Origin: Zizania palustris | Lineage: Eukaryota; Streptophyta; Magnoliopsida; Poales; Poaceae | Direction: 5' to 3' | Assembly (NCBI GenBank): GCA_019279435.1 | Contig: JAAALK010000080.1 | Coordinates: forward strand, 32,766,778-32,830,777 | DNA length: 64,000 nucleotides | Part shown: positions 57,528-64,000 of the stretch, in pieces | Numbering within the stretch: the first letter of the stretch is position 1 | Layout: each line of letters begins with the position of its first letter | The notes under the pieces: model-generated | The model's database searches: none | Told to the model about the DNA's origin: nothing | The model's input: the letters and a program-made list of their open reading frames with translations, nothing else | Translations under genes and position numbers: made by a program

Positions 57528-57847
57528 TTTATGATAATTGTTCAGGATCCTCCAAGACAACATCCAACCCCAATTGGGGTGCACTATCAACCACCCCAAC
57601 ATCAACATCTGAAACCCCCACAACATTCTCTTGACTATCCTCCCTACAAACATTATTTTGATCTAAACAAATTAACACTTGGGCATTTTCTTTAGCTTTG
57701 ATCAACTTAATTTGTTCAACCACCTCATTTTTTGACTTCCCCAAAAGAACCCCTGATTTAGCCACAACATCATCTAAAAACTCATCATCCACGGATTGAA
57801 GTATAGCGAATCTGGACATACCTGATGTGTCATTCTTGATATTGGCA

Positions 57848-59220
57848 TGTTGATAGTAAAAAATGGTATTAATGGCTAGATTGTCAAAATATCATTTTTT
57901 GGTGATTTGGGCCAAAAGTACACAGGTCTAGGGTCTGTCTGAAGCCCTACAAGGCCGAAGCACATTAAGTTGTGGGCTCCGAAAGCCTCTAGATAGCTTC
58001 TGGGCTTCAGCTAGGAAGCCTTCGGAGGCCCACGCTGCCGAAGCTTTGGGAGCCTTCGGAGGCCCACGCTGCCGAAGCTTCAGCCCGAGGAGCAAGCTTC
58101 GATGGGCCTGGTCGAAGCCCACGCTACCGAAGCTTCGGCCCGAGGAGAAAGCCTCGACGGGCCTGGCCGAAGCCCACCTTGGCAGAGGTAGAGTTGTACG
58201 CGTTTCCAACTCAGTCTCTATCTCTATCTAGCCGGTTTAATATCAGATTAGATTAGGAGTTAACCCCCTATAAATAGAGAGACCTGGCCGGTGTGAGAGC
58301 CCTCTCCAACTCAAACCAAACCAAAGCCCATGCTTTGATTGCATTTACTTTACCTTTACTTTCCTGTACCTCTTCGTGGGTTTTCCTGGAAGCCCTCCGT
58401 CCACCGCTACAGAACAGTGGTAAGCCTTGGTACTTTGCCTGTGAAGTCCCCGTTAATCTACGTAACAGATTGCTATCGCCTTGTTACTTCACCTGTGAAG
58501 TATTCGCTAATCTGCGTAATAGATTGCTACCTTCGCTACCCGTGCAACACTTAGCAAAATTCGGTCCTCAGACCGAATTGGTACTTCGCATCGTTTCTGT
58601 TGCAGGCTTCGCACGTTCGGAGCCCCTTCGTCGAAGGTGTCCGGAGCTGAGAGATCGGTTTCAGAGGTCCCCAGGACACCCTTCGACAAAGACCGCAGGC
58701 TCCGGCAACGGGCTTCGCCAGCACACTTCATCAACAGGCTTTGCCACGACCATACTCTGCACCAGACGAAGTCACGCCAGCGCGCGGCCCCGAGTCATTG
58801 TTTCGTACTTCACTGTACTAGAGGCTTCGCTCCGAACTCCGCTGTTCGGAGGTAATTGTCGCGTCCATATCTATTCGGAGCTCACCTTTGATCAGATCAC
58901 TCCGAACGCCGAAGCACCCTTCGGCGGAGCACTTCGCATCAGACGCCGAAGGTACCCTTCGGTGCACCCTTCGCACCAGGCTATGAACCAGACAGGCTCC
59001 AACTAGTTTGCTGATTTTATTTTGTTTAAACTATCTTTTTCGGCTAATTGGGTTATTTTGTGTAATCTGGTTGCCTGGCGACTCCACCCCCCTTATCACT
59101 ATTAAGGGTAGTCGGAACGCGATGTCGGTGCCACGTCACGCTTAGGCCCGTCCCTAAGTATCCGTGTACTTTTGGATCGTCGAACTGACCCAAGTGCGGG
59201 GGCACGTTTCCGTGTCAACA
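57848..59220 (+). repeat. Solo LTR (1373 bp) in LINE ORF1
   Basis: It starts TGTTGATAG and ends GTGTCAACA. The flanks TGGCA (57843-57847) and TGGCC (59221-59225) are a 5-bp duplication with one change. TATAAATA is at 58269-58276. The left part has diverged tandem units around CCGAAGCTTCGG (57990-58190). No internal retroelement genes, so a solo LTR. Superfamily not certain; probably gypsy. Confidence 0.85.
58269..58276 (+). promoter_or_regulatory. TATA box in the solo LTR
   Basis: TATAAATA after CCCCC, in the first third of the LTR; shows the plus orientation. Confidence 0.6.
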
Positions 59221-61126
59221 TGGCCCTAAGTTGAGCTTTAATCACCATAGAAACCCCATCACGGCGTATACGTGAACTTTGACGCACAACCATAGTTGGA
59301 CCCTTCACATTCTTCTTCCCGGCTCCCTTCTTTCTTCCCACCGCAAGGAACCCCTCAGTATCAGTAGGCACCCCATCACCTGGGTCAGAGAGCTTTTCAC
59401 TCAGGCCCCCTTGAGCTGCCTCATATGTCACATCCATCATCCGGATAGGTTCCCCTCATTCTTTGTTTGCAACTGATGCTCACTTTCGTCGATCCTTGAA
59501 TCAACATCGTCTACCCCGATCAGATTCTCAGAACCAACACACTGCACATTGTAACTTCCCCCAACTGCAAATGGAACCATATTGCCCATATCATTGTCAA
59601 CCACAAAATCCATCAACCCTGTACCCAATCGATCCTCACTAGAGATCAAATTTTCATCAGTGAACATCGATGTCTCTCTGAATGAACCTCCAGCAGTAGC
59701 AACAGACCCTCCCACAGGTTGAAAGTAACATGCTGGAATATTAGCAAAAGCATCTTCTTCAGATACCTCTTCATGGTCAGACTCAAAACCAAGGTCATCT
59801 TTAGGCTTATCTGCTCCTTTGGAGGAATCCTTCTGTTTCCCAGGGGCGGATTCAGAAGATTCCTCATGATTATGCTTATCAGGATCCTCATCTTTCCTGA
59901 ATTCCTCATCCTTCTTCCTATCCATGCTGATTTCATATCCATCCGGCTTGGGCTTATCCAATTTCACCCCCTCCAGTTCCGGAACCCATTTGATCTTATA
60001 CCCCACATCATTAATAAACACTTCAAAGCTTCCCTCAATCATCCAAGGATCACGACAGAAAACCCTAACCCTAATAGGGCCCAAACGAGCAAGAGTAGCA
60101 CTGTCTACCTCCACCGGTTTCCCAATCAGTCTAGCAATGTTCTTAACATGTGATTCTTCCCGAGCAATGTGAGGAATACCGAAGGCTTTCACCCAAATAA
60201 GATGCAATTCAGAGAAAGCATTGATATCGCTATCTGACACTCTAATGTTAGCCCTCACCTTGAAACGTTGAAAATCAAAACACTTTAGCCTAGCCAACTC
60301 CCACCGTGTTTCTTTAGAAGGGAACTCAATTAAGAACTGATCCTTATCAATTTAAAGCACACTCCACTCCCAGTTGATAGCATAAAGATGTTTCAATTCA
60401 ATCAAAATCTGTGACTCCGAGCATGAACCCTATTCAATAGTCAAGATACCCATAACACACATATTTTGCAGCTTTCGTCTCATTCACCGGTATATCCAAA
60501 TGATGAAACGCCTGATAAGGCATCCCGTAAGCACACAACTCCAGGCTAGGGCTAGATCTACCAACAACAGGCCTATCCATCATGGGGCACTTCGACGAGA
60601 TGTGTCTAGTTTGTTTGCAAGCAAAACACATCGTCGGATTTGAGCAATTTTCCTGATGGTGCCCACTCATCCCACAATTGAAGCAAGTCATTTCTTCAAC
60701 CTTGGTCTCACGAACCCCTCGCACCTCACGTCGCAACTGCTTACTCCCCTGACCTTTTTCCCGCCGCCAAACAAAGGATCTCTCATCCCTACGATTCCCT
60801 TCCACAGGTTTCTTCTCCCAATCCGACCACTGCTAGCCCCGCGCACCCTCATCCCCAGCAAAACCATGATCACGATCGCCCCTAGAAACCTCCCGATCAA
60901 ACATCCTCCTCTTACTCCCCGCCTTGTCCTCCCCCCACTTGCGATCCATCGCCGAACCCACCGCAACCTCTGCAAATGAACGATTATCAACCAACCTGGT
61001 AACACCCTGATGAAGCTTTCGAGCAGCAAACCCAAAACGTCTAACCTCAGAAGATGATGCCGGGAAACCTTGCTTCACCGTCTCCAGCGTCCTCGGGCCC
61101 CCCCTCGGAATCCACACCCAAGCCGG

Positions 61127-63138
61127 TGAGGAGCCATGCTGAATAGCGTGGGCCTCATGGCTCCAGATGTGATGAGTCATTGTCAACGATAGTCAAAGAG
61201 GACTGGAATGAGAAGAGAAGTCCTGCTGCGTCTGGGCCGCGTGTGACTCAGGTACACGGGCAGCGAGCGACTGTCGGGCAGAGGAGGCTGCGAAGTCGGG
61301 CTGGCCCAATCCGGGTGCATGGGCCAGAAGCAGTAGAAGACCCACTGGGCTGTTGACCAGGACTGACTCAGGTACACGGGCGGTGAGCGATTGTCGGGCT
61401 GAGAGAGCTGCGGAGTCGGGCCGGCCCAATCCGGGTACCTGGTGCAAAGCTGGTGGAGGCTTTGTCAGTTTCAGCGTAAAACTGACAACCATTGATTTTG
61501 TATCCGACTGTCCAGAAGAGTAGCTTCCGGATATGTCATCTGTTACTCTAGGCCCACAGTCAGTCAGTTGTGTCTGTAAAAATTCCTAAGGGCAGTAGAG
61601 TCTTTCCTTTATTTTTGAGTCTGTAAAAAACCCTAAGGGGCTGGTAGAATATTCCTAGTGTTGGGCTGCCTATAAATAGCACCCCAATCCCTAGGGTTTG
61701 GTCTACCCTTTTGCTGAAATTGAATACTACTCTATTGGGTCATTTTTGCCTCTCACGTTTTCTCTCTCCTCTCCTGTTCCTTGCTTGCGCCGCTAGGGAG
61801 TTCTCCCACTGTGTTTCTTGCCTTGCTTTTAATGTTGCAGTAAATGCTCTAATTCTTTGTGTGCTGCATCTGCAAGGTTTTAATGACTCGTTTTCACCTT
61901 CAAAGCAAGTTTCCCTGTGATTTTTGAGCCTTTGTAGGCTTCGGCAGGTGTGAAGAAGCTTCTGTTCTTCACATACAGAGTACTAGTTCTTGCGATTTGC
62001 AAGTAGTACTCCACTGTAGCTACAGTACTTCTGCGCCAGCTTTTTACTTTTACTGCTCCACTTTTCGATCTGGTTGATAGGACTAAAATCGCTTTTCCGA
62101 CTGTCTCTGCGAAGTCATCCTTCTCTGTTCGAAGCCCCTCAGCTCCGTGAGGCAGGCTTCGATCCGACCTTACTCGAAGGCTTCGTTTCAATCTTCGTGC
62201 TTTGTTTTGTATTCTGTGTAGCTGAGCTTCGAAGCATTTTTCTGATCGACAGCATTACATACTTCGAACAATAGCGCGAAGGGGCTTTGACCCTATCTGT
62301 TCGAAGTCCATACTTCGACACGTTTCGAGGTTGGGTTCGAAGCTTGTGGCTCCGCTAGGCCTCGCTCTAATTTCTGTGTAGCATGTCACCCTTCGCCTCT
62401 CTTTTCGGAGCTTGCTCTTTTCGAAGGTAGGGCATTGGCTTCGGACTTGTTTTTCTGTCGCGTGACAGACTTCGCTTCTTTGTTCGAAGGTTGTCCGTCT
62501 GCTTTGTGTGTTCGAAGTTTTTCTGTTCGAAGGTTGTGCTTCGAAGCTCTCGGTTCAAGGTGTGTTCGAAGTTTTGTCTTCGAAGTCCTCACTTCGAAGC
62601 AGGCTCCGACTTTATCACTTTGCTCCGAAGCTCTTGGTTCGAAGCTGTGTGCGAAGTCCTGTCTTTGAAGTACACACTTCGAACCAGGCTCCGGCACTGT
62701 TTTACTTCGCTCCGAAGTACTCTTCGCTTCTTACAACTTCGAACTAGGCTAGACAGCGACACCTTCGGGATTTCGGACAGACTCCGTCACCAACCTCCGA
62801 GGCAGACCTCGACGTGCGAAGGGGGCTTCGCCAAGACCCGAACAGGAGACAACTTTGGACAGTAACTTCTCTCCTCATCTTATACATACTTAGATCATTT
62901 CATTGAGAAGTTTAGGCCCGTTACACTTTGTTCATCTGCCTAGTTGCACTGTTTTAACAGTACACTGTTTATCATCAGCTGCCTCTAGGTTAGAAACCTT
63001 TAGACTTAGGCCTTCTGTTCATTTTCTTCTGCACAGTCTTTTGAGGTGCGTTGGGTGTTGGGAGCATGCCATTGATTCGAAAGAATTTTTTTAAGGCGCC
63101 CATTCACCCCCCCTCTGGTCGCTACTTTCGGTCCTACA
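61127..63138 (+). repeat. Solo copia LTR (2012 bp) in LINE ORF1
   Basis: It starts TGAGGAGCC and ends TTTCGGTCCTACA, with duplication GCCGG at 61122-61126 and 63139-63143. The right end (CATTCACC, CCTCTGGTCG, TTTCGGTCC) resembles the Copia-A/B LTR end, so it is a related Maximus/SIRE family. TATAAATA is at 61671-61678. From 62090 to 62830 there is a dense TTCGAAG array. The ORFs inside are artefacts of this repetition. Confidence 0.92.
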
Positions 63139-63453
63139 GCCGGCGGCGGAGGACTCCATGAATGATTGAGAAAAGATTCAATCGAGAAACCCCCCTCTTG
63201 AACCCTAGCCGGCGAGTAGAAAAGGTGCGCACCATCGCCCTTCGAAGGCCCAGACCGAGAACTCAGCCAAGAAAGGCCGGGACCAGGAGAAGGACAATGG
63301 GCCTCCTCTACCATAGCAAGCCCATAGCTAGGTGCCAAAGCTTCGGGGCCCACCCATGGTGGCCACGTAGGAGTCGCCACACTAGCGCGAGACTTACTAG
63401 AAACTTCACCCATCAAGCGCTTATTTGATATCACCCACACCAGTCCTCCGTTG

Positions 63454-63486
63454 ATATATATATATGTATGTATGTATGTATGTATC
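63454..63486 (+). repeat. TA / TATG microsatellite
   Basis: (TA)n then (TATG)n directly at the LINE insertion point, within or just after the VQ reading frame. Confidence 0.9.
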
Positions 63487-64000
63487 ATTGGTGTGACGAT
63501 GGAACTGCTCGAAGATGTCGAGGAAGGCGGACGGCGAACCGAGCACCGCCGCGCCGGGGCTGAAGGAGTGGTCGCCGACGTGGTGTTGTAGCCAGCTGAG
63601 CGGGGACGCGAGGGGGCCGTCGCCCATGAGCGCGGCGCCACGGAGCGGGCTGAGGTCGTGGAACAGAACCCCGAAGGCGACTGCGACGGCCCTGCCACCG
63701 ATGACGATGACGCCGATGGAGGGGCCAGCTGCTGCTGCTGCCTCGTGGCCGTCACAGAGACGGACACGACCGGGCCGGTGGGCCGGTTCAGGGCGCGCGC
63801 CTTGACGCGCATCGGTGGCGTCCGCTGGCCCATGCGGTCGGTCCCCGTCACCCTTGACAATGAAGCCCTCTTCTTGTCACCGCCTGCCGTCGCCACCGCT
63901 TCCGGGCCAGTGAGCCGCTGCACGAGCGACATGAACTCGTGGGCCTTGACTTGGATGATCTTGGGGGACACCACGTAAATAATCACCGACTTCCACTGTT
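63461..64000 (-). CDS. VQ-motif protein, C-terminal part (start beyond window), frame break
   Basis: The minus strand enters at the right edge with KSVIIYVVSPKIIQVK, then the VQ motif FMSLVQRLTG (63906-63935), which in plants binds WRKY transcription factors or MAP kinase substrate partners in the nucleus. A Gln run and Ser/Pro-rich part follow. The expected C-terminal motifs (FHDLSPLRG, SPSAFLDIFEQF) are in another frame, reached by one missing base near 63664-63668. With the shift the frame runs through the microsatellite into the LINE. The upstream frame also stays open into LINE ORF1, which is accidental. It may be a real gene with a sequencing error or a young pseudogene. VQ genes are usually intronless. 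Confidence 0.8.

Larger units (their letters stand above)
57529..63413 (-). pseudogene. LINE ORF1, split by two solo LTRs
   Basis: This is the RNA-binding protein of the LINE. Its start is set at ATG 63413 (MGEVSSKSRASVATPTW). Pieces are 63413-63139, 61126-59221 and 57847-57529. It carries two CCHC knuckles (CFNCGMSGHHQENC, CFACKQTRHISSKC; about 60690-60590) and a DUF4283-like part (SELHLIWVKAFGIPHIAREE), followed by an acidic Lys/Asp/Glu region and LDVVLEDPEQLS at the end. There is a TAG near 60833 and stops around 60340-60434. The two LTR junctions join in frame when the LTR and one duplication are removed. Confidence 0.82.
53561..63451 (-). mobile_element. L1-type LINE, near full length, with two solo LTRs inside
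   Basis: The minus-strand 3' end has a short A-tail (T-run at 53561-53568). The flanks share TGATATAT (53553-53560 and 63452-63459), a likely target duplication, though the right copy merges with a TA microsatellite. Without the two inserted LTRs and their duplications the body is about 6.5 kb, the size of a full plant L1. ORF1 and ORF2 abut at 57529/57527. Confidence 0.85.

Noticed and set aside
62386..62865. Open frames in the TTCGAAG array
   Set aside because: They are periodic repeats read in several frames on both strands inside a solo LTR.
63006..63986. Single 326-codon minus-strand frame
   Set aside because: It fuses the VQ gene, LINE ORF1 and the end of a copia LTR by chance. The junctions are clear insertion borders.

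Overview
The window is repeat-rich nuclear DNA from a flowering plant, almost certainly a grass (Poaceae). The signs are chromodomain Ty3/gypsy and Maximus/SIRE-type copia retrotransposons primed by initiator tRNA-Met, CACTA (En/Spm) transposons, clustered Tourist-like MITEs, an L1-type LINE and a VQ-motif plant gene. The species cannot be fixed from the sequence. There are no bacterial features, rRNA or tRNA genes, or CRISPR arrays. The only host gene supported is the 3' part of a VQ-motif gene at the right edge, on the minus strand.

Left half (1-28258) is a deep nest. A CACTA-like element (E1, 27617-28258) carries a minus-strand copia element (Copia-B, 21905-27616). Copia-B is interrupted in pol by a plus-strand relative (Copia-A, ending at 21904). 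Copia-A is interrupted in its reverse transcriptase by CACTA-1 (to 18092), and CACTA-1 is interrupted by a gypsy element (5028-16549, 5-bp duplication ATACC). The outer left parts lie outside the window. The gypsy element has 3.3-kb and 2.7-kb LTRs, an extra ORF before gag, a gag-pol frame broken only by amber codons, and a missing protease active site.

Middle (28259-38398): a second CACTA-like element (E2) is interrupted by a complete CACTA-2 (29802-38064, 3-bp duplication AGG). CACTA-2 has two multi-exon genes, a TNP2-type transposase and a Transposase_24-type protein. It also has GC-rich leader DNA, a long foldback upstream of the transposase, and subterminal arrays of a TAACTTCCGTCGGC motif. 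CACTA-1 is a second copy of the same family.

38399-53552 is gene-poor, AT-rich DNA. It holds at least four Tourist-like MITEs with 3-bp TTA/TAA duplications, more degraded relatives, a 453-bp CACTA miniature (duplication TTC), a 2.6-kb internally deleted CACTA-3 (duplication TAC) and short tandem repeats.

Right end (53561-63451): a nearly full-length L1-type LINE on the minus strand sits at the 3' end of the VQ gene. Two solo LTRs (57848-59220 and 61127-63138) lie inside its ORF1. Removing each LTR with one copy of its target duplication brings ORF1 back into frame, which supports the boundaries. All transposon genes seen carry nonsense or frame lesions, so none of these copies looks autonomous now.
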